Positions 21,751-36,784 of a DNA stretch of 64,000 nt are shown here, piece by piece (position 1 is the first letter of the stretch; each line of letters opens with the position of its first letter). The notes beneath the pieces are model-generated. The model did not search any database. It saw nothing but the letters and a program-made list of their open reading frames with translations, and was not told the origin of the DNA. Source of the DNA: Druceiella hillmani (Eukaryota; Arthropoda; Insecta; Lepidoptera; Hepialidae). The stretch spans positions 24,798,001-24,862,000 of the forward strand of contig JAYKKI010000029.1 in assembly GCA_039881145.1 (NCBI GenBank), in the 5' to 3' direction. The position numbers and the translations under genes were made by a program.

Positions 21751-24580
21751 TCGAAATGTCGTCAAAGTAGCAATTGCTCCAATAAAAAAAAAAAAATGTC
21801 GCACTACTAATTAGTTTTTATAATATCAAAATTAATCTAACGTTGATTATGCAAAATATATATTTAAGTAATAGTAATTATATTTAAGTAATAGGCTCTT
21901 AATAGTTAATATACTATACCTACTATTCATGGTTTTGGTTTTATAATATTGGTTCAACAACAAATAACACAGTTAATTTTATGTTTTAGGATAATAAGTG
22001 TAATTATTCTTAAAACTGAAACATTTTTATTGTTTTGTTTTAATAGTTAAGTACTAATAATAGTAATAGTTAAGTACTAATAATAGTAATAGTTAACTAC
22101 TAGGCACAATGCCTTCAATTTTGTAATATTGTACAGATGATAAAAGAATTTAACAAAACACATATTTTCATTACTTTGCCCAATGATAGACATTTAAAAA
22201 GGCCTGGTCAATTTAATTTAATATTTTCAATTCTTATTATTATTCTTTATTATATTCTTCACACAGTCAGAGTATTACCATAAAGCTTTCTTTTTCATAC
22301 TTTTAGCATCTTGCTGATGTCGTCTTTGTTTTTTACTCTTCCCTTGCCGACATTTCTCTATTTCCTCTTTGTTTAGGGTATCTTTGGTTGTGATTATTTC
22401 TCAATATATCTTTGTAATATCTTTACAAAGTGGTATATGGAACATTGTTCAATTTAGCCATTTTTCTCATTTTATTTCCATCTGAAATAATATAGATTGC
22501 ATTCCTCATCTATTCTTCACTGATAATGTCAATATTAGTCTTTCTTTTAGGTATGTCGATAATCTGAAACAATTACTGAATTAAGGGCTAGAAATAGTCA
22601 GTTAGGAAACACAATAATATTAATACAATTTAAAACAGTTTTCATTATAAAATATTCAATAAATATACATAAAAAAGTAGATTTCGTACTTATGGAGTGA
22701 GGACAACTACTGGGAGGGACAACTACTAGAACATGCGATTTATCGATGTTCCATGTATTTGTATCAAACAGACAGAGATATAGATGTTGATCCACTGTAT
22801 CCCACCTTCTCCTACCGCTATTTCAATACGGAAGGAGCCTTGTTTAATTTATTGTCATTTCAGAGAATTAAAAATAAATATATACATTCCTTTTTTGATA
22901 TTTCATTCAAAAAAGAAATGTGTGTGTATTTATTTAATCCCACAAAATTTTACGTTTCACAATGCCTTAAAACATACAGAGCACAATTTCAGGTATCACA
23001 AAGCAGCTCTGATCTTCTCGAAACCAACTTGGGATTTAATTGAATGTAAATTATCATGTAGCGATTATCAAACAGAAAATCTCATATTTAATAATCGGCA
23101 TCTCGTTTTACTAATATGAAGGACGAGAAACTCTCCTAAAGTCTAGTTTGTAAATTGTGCTATTTCATAATGGCAATAATTTTCCTCCTTTGCCTCTGAC
23201 ATAATATACTAAAACAAGTGCTAGATAAAATATTTACAGAGTATACAGAGAACTTTTTAGGAAAGGACAGATCTCCGGAACACTCTGACATAATTAAAAA
23301 AATATTATAAGCGTATCTTAAAATGGGGTGCAATATGTCACTGAAAATACACTTTTTGCATATTGAAATTTTTCTATCATAAAATATGGCTATAGTGACG
23401 AATACTGTACGTAATTTTACCAAAATATTGCTAGAAATGAAAAGCATTAATTAAGGAAAATGGAACCCTATGATCTTTGATTATATTATATATGAAATAT
23501 TTTATTTGCCATCCCCGTTTCTAGCGTTAGGATTATGAATCATACAAATTTATTCACAATGCAGAAAATCACGTTGACTAGAATTAATACTTTTTAAGTA
23601 TAGAATCACAGTACAGAATTACAGTACCATCATGTAGTGATTGTGTATACCTAAGTCTGTTCAACACATATTAAAATGATTTATAACAGCAAAAGAAAAT
23701 AATGGTCCAAAATTAAAATAATTTTTTCTGTAATATTGAGCAATTTTGAAGGTATTCAAAAAGTAAAACAATATTTTTCTTGCTTCAATAAAATTAGTTC
23801 AATAAAGCAAAACACTTTTTCTTCGCTAACTTATTTAGAAAATACCCAAATGAAAATAAGAGTATAACTAAAATTTACATAAAAAAATGATATGGAATTT
23901 AATAGGATGTTCTCGGATAGATGTAGACAAATCAAGAAATGAAATAAAACAATGTAGACTCACATCAATTATTTATTATCACTCTAACATCACCTATCAA
24001 ATAAATATAATTTTAAACCTGTACAAAGACAACTCACAAGTGTAATAGTGTAGAAGAGAATTTTACTGAGAAACAGGAGATAGGTTTTCATTATCACTAT
24101 AAAAAGCGACCAATAAAATCACTGATAACTAATAAATTAATATATAATCAATACAATGAAAGGCACAAACATTTAAATTTACCAACATATCTATGTACTT
24201 TCATTAAACAAGGCACAATACATCAAATTCCATCGTTTTCAACAATGATTTTAACATTATTTTATAACCTTATATCCTCTGCTATTTGTTTGTTGAACAT
24301 CTCACCAAAAGGCATTGTTTTAATGGGGAACTGGTAAATTCTTACAGACATCAGATGCATTTTCAAGTCCAACAATTTGCTAATAGTGAAACATATACTT
24401 AAGCAGATAACATAATTTTATGCTTCAGTGAGCACAAATTATTTGTAATGACTAGAGGTTTACTTATAAAAAAAAGTTACATATTTTATAATACAAATTA
24501 AAAACCCTTTAATCTGGACATTAGTCCTAAAACGACAAATGATTTAGTATTGATTCCATGATGCTTAGAGTATAATATTA
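21751..24580. other. AT-rich spacer, short tandem repeat at 22030-22100
   Basis: A unit of about 27 bp around aatagttaagtactaataat is repeated between 22040 and 22099. ORFs at 22753-23119 and 23160-23447 are not recognised and overlap one another in different frames. No host gene is supported. Confidence 0.4.
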
Positions 24581-24584
24581 TTAA

Positions 24585-24852
24585 CCCTTTAACTGGGAAA
24601 TGTTCAGAAAGAGCAGTATTTTATTTAACACAGCTATGACATTAGACAATCGGTATGCAGAGTGCTGTTTTAAAAAATTAATAATCGTTTTCAGTATGGT
24701 TTTTATGGAAAAATTTCAGAGTGGAAGGCTTATGATTTAAAAAATAATGTGTCTGGCTTTTCACTATGTACATTAGTGCATAGTCAAAAGTTTAAAATAA
24801 TTTATTGTTACTGAATAATTTATTGCTAAAAGCACACTTCGCAATCAAAGGG
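24585..24852. mobile_element. 268-bp MITE with TTAA target duplication (piggyBac-type ends)
   Basis: TTAA copies at 24581-24584 and 24853-24856 flank ends CCCTTTAACTGGGAA and, as the reverse complement of the right end, CCCTTTGATTGCGAA. TTAA followed by CCCTTT is the usual start of piggyBac-family termini. There is no ORF inside, so it is non-autonomous. Confidence 0.6.
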
Positions 24853-24856
24853 TTAA

Positions 24857-27038
24857 ATATAAGAATAAGTCTTAACATCATTGTCAGTATAATGTTGTAT
24901 TATTGGTAGTGATAGTAATATAACTATATCTTAAGACTATGTAAATACCAAGGAAAAAATATTTGTCAGTGACATTGCACCAGTCTGAAAAATAAACTAA
25001 TATTACAATATTCATGATAAAATTTGTTGGGAAATAAGATAATACTTAAAACGTGATTGTTTCAAAATTTTCATGGTTTCTTCTATGTGAAATTTCATAA
25101 GCTATGCCATTTTTTTTTGAAAGTGTGAAGAACGAATATGCGGACTCTGACCAAAAATAATCGAAACAATCATTTGATTTGTGCTTTTTTATTTTTATCT
25201 CATTTACGTAATTTCGGTTAGAGCTGAACTAAAATGTTTCTAAGAATGAAAAGAAGAAGCGTACCGACCTGATGCATAACGCGACCTTAGTCTGAAAAAA
25301 AAAAAAATTGCAATGGCGATCCAAGAGATGAAAAGCAGTCATTGACAAAGTAAGAATTCTAATATTCAAGTCATATTATGTTAAGCTTCTGTGACGTCCA
25401 GACCAAGAAATAATTGAAAAAAACTATATTTGAATTGAGAGAATGTGATTTCTGTGGTATGCTACAGGCGAACATTCCATATAATACATGCTATCAATGT
25501 AATTTAAACTAAACAGAGCAACACTGGCTATTTTATTCTCTCTTTCTACATTAGCATCTAGGTGGCGTTTTACAGCTTTAGATCAAATTATAGAATAAGT
25601 AGTTTGTTTACATTAGTACTACTTGCTCTGTATTTAGAATGTACTATCAGAATTAGTAATTACTATTACAAATCATATTAATAATAGTAGTTACTAATTA
25701 CTATTTTAATTTGTACAATTGGTTATACAAATATCTCATTAGAAGATGAGATTGATTATGAAATAATTAATAATTACCTAAAGCTACTAAAATAATTATT
25801 ATACCTCATTATAAATTATGACTTGACTTCTTATTAATTTTGGAAGGAAATAGATAAAACAAAGTTCTTAAATTTTTCCATTTGGAATGATGCTAGTCGA
25901 TAGACCTAGAACCTGGACTATTGCATAATCATAATTAAATGTTCATCGAACGAGATTCTGGGAAGTAATTCTTTTATAATGACATCAACATTGCCATAGT
26001 GCTTTCTGTGAATGTAATTTTACCAAGATGTCAGGTTATAAGATATAAATCCAGTATTTTTGTGAAAGGATAAAGAAGGGATGACATTTTTATTTCTTTT
26101 GCATTAAAGCAGTCTGACAAGCTTTTCAACAATCTCTTCTACTTGATAGATAACAAATTCACATGTACCTTTCATTATCTATTTAGAATAAATGTTTTTT
26201 ACCACAACTTTTACTCATTTTGATAATGATTGTTCATAGGTAATCAATAGTGAAAGACTATAATTACAAAGTGAAAATGATAGTGACAAACAATAAAATG
26301 ATTAGTAACATTACAAAAATTATATAATTACTAATATTTTCAAATTAATTGGAATATTTGTTTTAAGAAAACTTCAATAATTTTCATGTAAATCATGATA
26401 CATTTTATATAAGTTTTTATGTATGTTAGTTAATTGGTATAGCAAGAATTTTTTTAGGATTACTCTCAAAAAGACGAAAACAATCTATAAATTTTTTTTC
26501 ATTTGACCAATGTTAAAAATAAGAGAAAAATAATAAGTTTTGACGTCACAGTTATACTTGAGTATTTTATCATCATGATTTAGATTTTAATGAATAAAAA
26601 TTTATAAGAAAAAACTGAATTACCTTTATAAACAATAAGTCTTGGTGCGAAATGTAATATACATATTTATTCAAATCTTAATAAGGAGTTCGTTGAATTG
26701 TATTGTATAGCTTTGGTAAAAAGGACACAACAAAAAAAAATAATTGTTTGTAATCGTTTTGAAAGCCAGATTCTGCTTCTTATATCAATGGGGATGATCA
26801 CTTATTTTTTCTACCAGGTGGTGTATCTTAGACACGGCCATTATCTGTGAAACGGCAGTTGTCAAACGTCACTATATAGAATGTAGTGTGTATAAATATA
26901 TTTTATCGTTTACTTCCCAAAAATGCAAAAATATTTCAAAACGTAGCAAGGATTGATACAATCCTAACTGACAGTGGCCGTGTTGCCTCAAATGCCATCT
27001 ACAATAATTTTGTGTTATCATCTCCAGGTATATATGTG

Positions 27039-27115
<77 letters not shown>

Positions 27116-30100
27116 AATACACACACATAGATTATACAAAAGTTGATAACATAACTAGAAATGAAAAGAAACGAAGTTATGATATATTTATACAATAGTG
27201 ATAAAAAATGTTATGGCAACATATTAAACATATTTGTTATTTTCATTGTTAACTGCATACTTAACACAAAAATACGTTCAATTACTTTGTACATTGTTAA
27301 TTTGTAACTATAAAATTGATTGTAAACTAAACTTAAAATAAATTATATTCATATTATGCAGGGTATATTTTAACTTGTTCAATGTAGCTTTCAATCAGTG
27401 CACAGTGATGTGTTAAGACATTGCATTGAATATGAACAAGTAATTAATGTTTTGATTCGAACAAGTAATTAATGTTTTGTTACTATCTTTATAATTAAAT
27501 ATGCTGAATAATGTGTTGAATGCTCATAAACAATCTACACTTTTTAGGAACCGTGCATGAACAACATAGATTGCTTAAAACCGATAGAAATAGAGCTTTC
27601 AGCTACAAGTTTGTCAATGAGAGCTGTATTTTATCAGTAGAAAAAGTAAACGTTCCTAAACGTGAACAGCTTGTGAGTGGATATGAGATTTAATTTTTGA
27701 AAAGCTGTACATTGTATTATCTTTATGAATTATTAAAATGCTTTTATACGACACACTACACATTATTTTGACATTATAAATAATTTTGATTGATAACAAT
27801 ATGTACACTATAAAGACGTCATTCGAAAAAGTTATAGCAGTGGAACCAAAAGTTCATTCCACTATCACCATATGGCACTGAAAGGATCTTGTACAGTCCT
27901 TTTGATGATATTTAAAATATGCCAATTCATTAAAAGCGATTTTTGTTATATGGCTTTGCTTTGTTAATGTATATATATATATATATATATATAATCTGTG
28001 CATAAATAATCTGCCTAGATAGGCTAGCTAGTGGAGGAAGAGACCTTCAAAGAGGCAAACAAGAATTCCAGCAATCAAAATGATAATAAAAAAATTAAAG
28101 CACCTTTACATTGTTCAATTATTATGTACAATGATTAAATTGATTACTTTTGTTTATAACACTGAACCATTTTATGAATTTTACATTGCATATTGTCACT
28201 GCATCCACAAAACTTGTCATTTGAATTTTTTGTGATTTATTTGTTTCGTAACTACAACTACAGGAGTGAACCTGTGAACACAACAAATATTGCATTTCTC
28301 TTTTCAAGTTGGCAAAACTGAGTTTTATAAAAACGTCTAAGTGAAACATGTCTGCCTAATACCCGTCATAAGTCCAACTCAGAGATGTGATAGATATGTT
28401 AGATTAATCATGTTAGTAGATATTTTGTCTCGTCTCTTGTTTAATGTTTTAAGGCAGTTTTTAATTTGTAATAAACAAAAAATATTATTAAAATGTTTCA
28501 GATGATTCCTGTTAAAATTAATTAGCATAAATTTACATTCAATCCAGCTATTTTGGTTTTTCTGTGGTGCATAGAATAGACAAGCTACTGGGAAAATATG
28601 GAAAAGCAGCTAGCTGTCGGAAAAAGACATTTTTTAAGAACTCAATGTAAAAAAATATTTTCATATAGAAAGAAAAGTAAAAGCCTATGAGGCCAAATGC
28701 CTAACTGAGGAGAGAGTGGGATAATTAATGACTTATGGAAAAGTTCTTGTGACGATTTTCAGTCCTATCTATGTGTAATATTATAAACAGATTATTAAAA
28801 TGGAAGAATGTGCATCTGGTGTATCTAGCATGAGTGAGGCAAATTAAGGAATAAAATATTCTTAACATCTGACCTGGATGATAAAATAGAAATGAAATTC
28901 TAACCAGTGCACTAAATGTCTTTTCTATGAAAACAAATCTGGAACTTGAAATTATTTATAGCACAATCACACCATTATGAAAGTGAAAAGTATCCATTCT
29001 ACACTAGAAAGGCTTGTAAAAGTTTTACTAATACTAAAAAGCATAGTTCAAGAGCAGCTGGAACAATACTTTTGGTAGAAATGTCATTTTTTTATGTCTA
29101 TTTTGTAAAATTCGAGCAACAACATAATGCATTTCATAGGTGCATTGGCAACATGTAATAGTATTAATTGAACGAATATGTTCACACTGCGAGCTTCTTG
29201 TTAAGACTGTGTTATTGCCTTTACATTATGTTTAAAAGTTATTGTCAGATAGAGCAGAATGAATTCTTCAATTGTCAGATAAATGATATTAACGAAATAT
29301 ACACACTATCAGATGATAGAGTTATCCATTGATAAAAGAACCAAATAATGGTTATTTGCCTTTTTATATATGTTAAATTGACATTTTATTTCAAGTAGAA
29401 GTTGTTTTGAATTTTTTTTTTAAATTTCAATTGAATTTTTATATAGCATTTCATATTACCTTATTGTAAATATGAAATTTATTGAAATGATAGACACACA
29501 AACAAAGCTTATAGATTACGGTAATTAAATTTGAACAAAATGTTTGCGCATATTAACAAATGACAAATGTTTGATTATCTAGCTACTCTGCTCCAACATA
29601 CAAATATTTTAAATCTTCATTTCTCTCTCACACTTTTTTCAACTCTAATGCGAATTGTGAGCAGACAAAATATAAACTGTTTTCATAAGAAAAAATATAA
29701 TGTCTCCTTTATATTCATGTAATTTATTACTATTGATATGACTAATTGGATTAAATATATAGGGATAAAAAGAACTAAAATGTGAGTAATTAGTATCGGT
29801 TCAATTACGAATGTATAAAAATTGCTATTTGTGTTCATATGATACGATTTGTACTACGCAGGATATGAAGGTTCCAATGTTTGTGTCTGTATTCTGTATT
29901 AGTAGCATGAATGTAGTTTTTTATATTATGCACTTTTGCAATATTTTATTGACTTTTTCTATTAATTGTTACAAGGCTTATATATTTGTTAGAGTTAGAA
30001 ACAATTACTTGTGTAGTCTTTGAATTATGTGTAATAATTTTAATTTGTTGTGAAAGTAGTTCTGTTAGAAAACTTTTTGTTTTTACATTGAGTTTATTCT

Positions 30101-33100
30101 GAAAATAGGACAAAAACTAAGTATAACTTACCTATTTTTAGTCCATTTGCCAGTTATAACAATAAAGCAAAATGTGATTTGTGTAAACCAATTTTTTAAA
30201 TCAAAGGTGCAATATTAATTTTAAATAAACATTTTTAAGTCAAACATCTGTAATAATTCTTTAGCAAATATAGAAAATAAGACTTCAGCAACATTTGTTA
30301 ATTCCTTAATAACAGACTTCTCGGATTGAAACTAACCTAGTGTCTGGGTTTCAGTTTTTCCTCTAGACTTGATCTTTTTAATATCGGTAGATCTTCATTG
30401 ATGAAATGCCAACAAAAGAAATCACAAATGATAAAATTTTCAACGTGATCGTCAAAGACATTAAAGCACAAGAAAGCCATTTTCTATAATCCACAATAAG
30501 AGATGAGGGTTTTACAGAGTCAGTAAATCATGCAGAAATGGCTGGTTGAAAGCAATCTACAATTTTCATAAATGACAAACAAAAAATATCACGTGAAAAA
30601 ATTATTCTAGCAAGTGTGTGATCATTTTTATATTTTATTCATAGAGTGCGTGCAGAAAGTGATCAAAAAATATTAACAACAATAAAATGTTTCAACAACA
30701 ATTACATTTCATGATTGATTGTGTTTGTGTCCACATACGTTTGTACTGTTAAAATAAATAAATTATTACTTGTCATGGAAATATCTTATTACATAATACT
30801 TATAATTTAACACCTTTGTAGTTCGCAGTGCGCCTGAAAGTCCAATGCATACTTATATATGATACAATTCAAATTAATGAATATCCATACACCATGAGTC
30901 TATACTATAATACCACTGTACGTATTTATACGTGGTGCGATACAAAACATACAGAAGTAATGGAAACTGAACTTGAATATACGCATTTGATACAAGTACC
31001 CTAAAATAATATGAAATTCATCACTATCAGTAGAATAAATTAATTACTTATTTGACAGTTTATTTTCTGAATAAAACATTGGCCTTTAAAGACTAATTTA
31101 AAAATATGTAATAATTTTTCGTATGTAGATAAACTAGACTGACGAGTCAGGAAAATCTTGTTTATTATAGTATATTCCTTTCATTAAATAAAACTTTAAT
31201 TGTCTTGGAACAGAGTTTGGCTGTGACTCGATATCTAAATTATTAATTTATTCACTTGACATTCGTTGCAAATCCACATGAAACCATGGAACATTTGTTA
31301 CGATACACATTGCATATTAAAAAAATCAAATTTAAAATAACAATGCAGCAGATGAGATATTAAGTTGCCTATAAGTGTAATAAATGAATAATATGTCAAA
31401 CAATACATTCAAGTGACATTGCACAGTACAAATATACAAAATCTAAATTTTTAAAATTTGTGCATTGTCATACAACCATTAGATAATATATAACCACAAC
31501 TTATAACTAGAATGTACTTAATAAGTCAATATTTGATATGATAAATAAATAATAAAATAACCAATAGGGAATGACTAGTTATTCGATACCTTAACCAACA
31601 TGCTCGCTAAAATATGTCCACCCTTTAAAATGTGATTTATGGTGGGTCAAAATTTTACTGAACCTGATATTATATTTGATCTTTCCTTGACAAAACATTG
31701 GATATAAAATAAATTCACATTTGGACAGCTGAAGAATCATATTACATAATGAATATTGAACTAAACAATTATTAATATTTGTATAATTCAACTAGTTATA
31801 TGATTATCTAATTGTAATATATTCATTACATTGCAAGTAAGGAACTATTATGTCTGTGAATTAAATTTAAAAACAGAAGTATTTTCATTGTACAATGAAT
31901 TTCTCTATATAAATATTAAACATTTAAATCACATGACAAAATGTATTTGAAAATTTTACAATTCAATATATTAAAACGAAATTAAAAATTTCCGTTAACA
32001 ACACGTCTTTTGTCTCAATACACATATGCGTGGGAATAATACATTACTAACTACAGGAACACTATACACAATGTTATGTCACATTATCATTAACTGCTTC
32101 TAAGAACACCTTACGATATCTTCGTTAACAATTTATTATAGAAGAGGATTAATTTCAATAACTTTTTGTATTAAATTTTAGGGCCCAATTTATGTCAAGC
32201 TCACAATTTTTCATCTCAATATCACAAAGCCAAATAAAATTCGAGTTTCGAGTGATTGATCTTTGAACAGTTAATCACTTGAAAAATTGTAATATAGTAC
32301 ACGAAACTATTGCCATACAACACAAATCATTTCACACAACATTCAACACCTTTATAATAACATTGTTTTACATTTTACAATCAATTATTCATTCTGGGTT
32401 TTACCGGTTTTCTAGTACCACAGATTTAAGATTAGTTTTAATCTTTGGAAATAGAAAATTGTATCTATCTCACTTTAATTTCATTGTGCTTTTTTGTGTT
32501 AGAACTAGTTTATAGGGTATGTCATTTAATTTAATTTTGTAATAAGGAAAAATAAGTAAGCGAGGAATGTAAGGACAAAAACAATGGGTTTCAAAATCTA
32601 CATAGTCAAATATATTTTTAAAACAAATTTCGTTGAATTATCTAAGTCATATTTTATTCAAGTTGGCCTACTAAAATGAAGTACTAACCTAACGGAATGT
32701 CAAATTAAATCTTTATAGGAAACGAGTCAGTAATCATATATATCTAGTAAGGCCATAAACAGGCCAATAATTTTACCATTAAATAAAAAGTGATTACTGT
32801 CTTATTAAAAAGGTAATAAAATATTATTATGGCAAGCACTGACTCTCGGCAACGCTCTCTGGTATAACCTTAAATACTTTTAGACTACTTTTGATAAAAT
32901 ATCCTTATTTATCAATATCTCTACATTCACATTTTTTAAAAATATATTATTATCAACTAAGCTCCGTAAGTCAACTTCGTTATATTCAATAATTGGTAAT
33001 TTTTTTACTTTTTTATTATGACTATTGTATTCAACTATTGCTTCACAAATTCCATTTTAATGTGTAATTGAATAGATTAATTTTAACAGCAAATTCAATT

Positions 33101-34470
33101 TAATGAATTTTTGCATTATATTTAAATATAATCAAAGTATTACGTAACATTATAACCGTAATTGATGTGGCACTGCATTTCATTATTTAATAATAGAATT
33201 ATTAATTTTTATATTGAATTCACAACACACATCTGCCTAGAAAATATTGTTGCAATAGATTTCATAGTGTGAGACAGTGACAGAAAGGCAGACACAGAAT
33301 AATATTAAAAAGATTCCCTGAAGGAGCTATTGAAATTTAACGTAATTAAAAAATGAAAACTACAATTCCAAAAAAATTAAGAAAAATCTTTTATGCTCAA
33401 TATACAAAATGATGACATAAAATACATTGATAAAGTCACACCTCTTTGTTACAACATTATTAAACAGCAATTTCAGTTACTTTTGTTTGCAATATAAATT
33501 TTGCAAGATTGTATTCATCCGAGGAGCCTTGACAAAATGTGTTTTCATCTAAGAACTCGGGTCTTTTAAGTTTGCACATAACATAAAAATAATGTTCAAC
33601 ACGTTTGAATAAGTTACTAAGTCACATATTCCTTAAAGGGAGTGAAATACTTGGTAAACTGAAGAAGCAATAAAAGGAATGTTACCATTTTGTGCAACAG
33701 TATTCAACACTATTCTTCATCCCCAGATGTCAATACTTAAGGGCTTATGATATCAACCAACTATTGTTATTTATATCTGTAATATATAAACATGTCATTA
33801 CAAATCATGTAAAGATGAAATATGTTTTCATTGCCAAACCAATTGACCTTGGAACATATTATTCATAGATACAATTCTAATGAAACCTGTCTTATAAATA
33901 GTGGTCAAAGAGTGATTGTATCAAAATTTTATAAATGTCAAATCACTATTTACAATGAAATTATCACTAGTAAATAAATATTACATTTGACAAGAACCGC
34001 CCGAGTTTTAAAAGAAAATAAAAAATTACGAAACAACAAAAACACACAATGTGAAACATTTACATTTTTATATATAATAAAATAAATAGTACGTTAAACT
34101 AGCTAAGAATTAATTCATCAGTATATAGAATAATTTTCTGAACAAGTAAAATGAACGAACAACATTATGTTAAGTCAATATGTGACTATAAAACATATTT
34201 ATGGGAAATAATGGTCGAAATTTGTTTTGAGAATATGTAAGTAATAAATTAATAAGTCCAATTAGAATTAATAATCTATTTATACTTTCACCTGCTGTTA
34301 CACTAAAATTCATCTTTGGTGCTTTCAACCGAAATGGTTGACAAAAAGGTTTCATAGTTATGTCTATGAAGTTATATTCAAAAAAGCCCTAGAGAGATAT
34401 AGAAATATATGTTAATTGGGACATGTTGTCCCTTCTATTCCGATCAAATATCTGTAAGTCAAATGAAGCT
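24857..34470. other. 9.6-kb AT-rich region without a supported gene
   Basis: No ORF above background and no family resemblance on either strand. It contains (AT)n tracts at 27041-27110 and 27968-27992, and a 13-A run near 25300. Its right end is downstream of the ktub stop codon on the minus strand. Part of it could be 3' untranslated sequence if distal poly(A) sites are used, but nothing shows this directly. Confidence 0.4.
27041..27110. repeat. (AT)n microsatellite
   Basis: About 35 uninterrupted AT dinucleotides. They create artificial Tyr-Ile repeats in both strands' ORFs, which are not genes. Confidence 0.95.
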
Positions 34471-34476
34471 TTTATT
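34471..34476 (-). terminator. Candidate poly(A) signal of ktub
   Basis: AATAAA on the minus strand, about 140 bases after the ktub stop codon. It is the first such hexamer I noticed downstream, but the AT-rich context makes chance hexamers common. Confidence 0.35.
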
Positions 34477-34616
34477 TTTTGTATTCATTGAAATACTAAT
34501 TCAATTTTAAACACAAATAACTGACTCCACCATATCATTTCAATACCTTGTATATCTGTTGTAGGGACAGCATTTTCATTTCAATCTTTACAATTTTCAT
34601 TTCAATCTAAACACTA

Positions 34617-35021
34617 TTACTCACACGCCAGCTTACTGTCAAAGCTACTCAATGCGATGGCAAATGCCTGCAGAGCACACAGTGGGTATCTGTAATCCAT
34701 TGTGAATGCATCTTCAGATATGCGCCCAAACTGCATCACGACATAATCCGGATCCGAATCGTGTACAATTTGAAAGTTTTTCACACTGGCTTGTGTGACT
34801 CGACCATGAAAATTTAGTACATAAGATTGAGTGTCATCATTCCAGACGGGCGTTTTGTTGTGGAGTACAACAATATCATCAAGGTTATGCGCCTTGCATC
34901 GCTCCAGAAGTGTTTCTGTAATGTCCTGCGGTGCAATGGAAACACGTTGCCGTTCGGGTGTCATCCCAGGAAGAATGACAGTCATTTTACGAGGACCCTT
35001 GAAACCTAACACATTGGTGTC
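34617..35021 (-). CDS. ktub: king tubby, terminal exon (C-terminal 134 residues)
   Basis: This exon begins after a CCAG acceptor at phase 0 and runs to a TAA at 34617-34619. It encodes [20 protein letters not shown], then a variable loop, [60 protein letters not shown] and the invariant end [12 protein letters not shown]. This is the C-terminal half of the Tubby beta-barrel around a central helix. Tubby-family proteins bind PI(4,5)P2 at membranes and act in G-protein-coupled receptor trafficking to cilia and in signalling; the insect orthologue is king tubby. The reading frame is intact, so the exon looks functional. The preceding intron is 9,540 bp (35022-44561) and holds a LINE and microsatellites. 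Confidence 0.95.
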   Translation of the reverse strand, partial: DTNVLGFKGPRKMTVILPGMTPERQRVSIAPQDITETLLERCKAHNLDDIVVLHNKTPVWNDDTQSYVLNFHGRVTQASVKNFQIVHDSDPDYVVMQFGRISEDAFTMDYRYPLCALQAFAIALSSFDSKLACE

Positions 35022-36237
35022 CTGGAAAATTTTGCATTTATTTAAACAAATTATGACTATTCCATTACAATCAGTCTAAAAAATCATTTAAATCAAGTTT
35101 AACAGAGTGATTAGCTATAACTGATTGCACAAACAACTTATAATGTCTTCTTTTTGAATTATACCTCCAAGGCCAGATTACTAATTAGCAAATCAATGCA
35201 GATGGTCCTGAACAGGTGAAAATCACGACAGGTGTGCGGCCAAAATTTAATTATTAACTAATTGTGGATATTAACTGTGTTGCTTCAATTAAAGCTGTTT
35301 ATAAATCTACATTTTCGAAAAGGTCATAAAATTTCCTAAGTTTGAAATAATTCTTTATTTAACGTGTCTCCAGTCATGCATGGAAAAAATAATCGCTTCA
35401 GTAAAACTAATTACATTCTTATTTTAAAATTTTGATTAATTTGATACAAAATTCTGACAAAAATGGTGTAATTTTTGTGAAAATAAAATGATAAATTACT
35501 TGAGGAAAAGTAGGGAATTTTTTTTTTCATATATTACTGTAGTATCCTCTAAAATCGGGTGAACTAGTATTTATCACTCAATCTTGTATACTTCCATTTA
35601 TAAATAATAAAAAAAATATTCTTTATCTGATAAGTACAAGTATTTTAAAATTAATTATAAACTGTTGTTTGTCCACGGCGCATTTTATGTGAGTTACATT
35701 GAAAGAAAAAAATTTTTCTGGAGGATATTCATAGAAAGTCATATCTTTTTATTTACGAGACTATTTTATTAGTTAAAAATTTGTTTATTTTTTTCTCTAA
35801 AGAAAAGTTTTGTTTGTGGATGTGATAATGGTAATAACAAAAAATGAGCAGGTATACTGAAATAAATATGAAAAGTAGTTTATTCATTGGATGGCAATGA
35901 TATATACATAATGATTCTTATAAACAAATAAATTGTGCACTTTTCGTTTAGAACACAAAAGGTAATTCTTGAGTTTGATGTTTATCAGTTTAGTGCATGC
36001 CACTTACAAACAAGATATAGAATGTTATATATAAAATTTAGTTAATGAAATTTTGAAAACGAATGCATCTAAAATTGTATTTCATTTTTGTCGTTTATAT
36101 AATTTTACAAGTTTTAAAATATGTTCGCCATCGAACTTTCTTTATTTCTACGAAGAAAACATGTTTTAAAACTTTTTTATGACTTAACACATTTTTTCTC
36201 TCCATATTTCACGATACCATACTATCGTGAAATATTG

Positions 36238-36281
<44 letters not shown>

Positions 36282-36735
36282 TAATTATTAATACATACAA
36301 TATCATCACATTTATACAAATCAAATCAAATAAACTAACTATTGGAAAGAATGATAAACAGCCAAAAATGCACAATTTATTGAACAGCGGAAGCGTGAAA
36401 TATCTTCCAATTTGTAGTTAGAAACATATTGTTTTATTACTTTATTACAATATACCAACTGAAGAAATATATTTCCTACTGGAAATACGTAATATCATAA
36501 TAATAGTTACTTCAAAAATGAATACTGTCCCCTTTTCTTGGCATACTGGAAAATGTGTGAATTCAATGGACATAAATAGAGTGGATTATTGATGTTTCAT
36601 AAAACAAATGAAAGAAACATAATCTTCAGTAAATACAGATTATTTCAATATATAATACAATATATATTGTGAAAACGTAAGTTGTTTATTTACTTTTGAC
36701 AGCTCACAGAAATAAATGCATAATTTCAAAGTGGC

Positions 36736-36784
36736 GGCTAAATGGTAAAAATAAATTATTGAAATATATTTTTACCATTTAGCC
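36736..36784. repeat. 49-bp hairpin with 17-bp perfect arms
   Basis: ggctaaatggtaaaaat at 36736-36752 is exactly reverse-complementary to atttttaccatttagcc at 36768-36784, with a 15-base loop. Partial pairing continues outwards (gtggc against gcgat). It is probably a very short fold-back element in the ktub intron. Confidence 0.6.

Noticed and set aside
22753..23119. Two overlapping plus-strand ORFs of 96 and 111 codons
   Set aside because: Overlap in different frames, no recognisable motifs and no gene context.
26872..27198. ORFs with Tyr-Ile repeats on both strands
   Set aside because: Created by the (AT)n microsatellite.
34827..35079. Plus-strand ORFs across the last ktub exon
   Set aside because: Antisense to a highly conserved coding exon.
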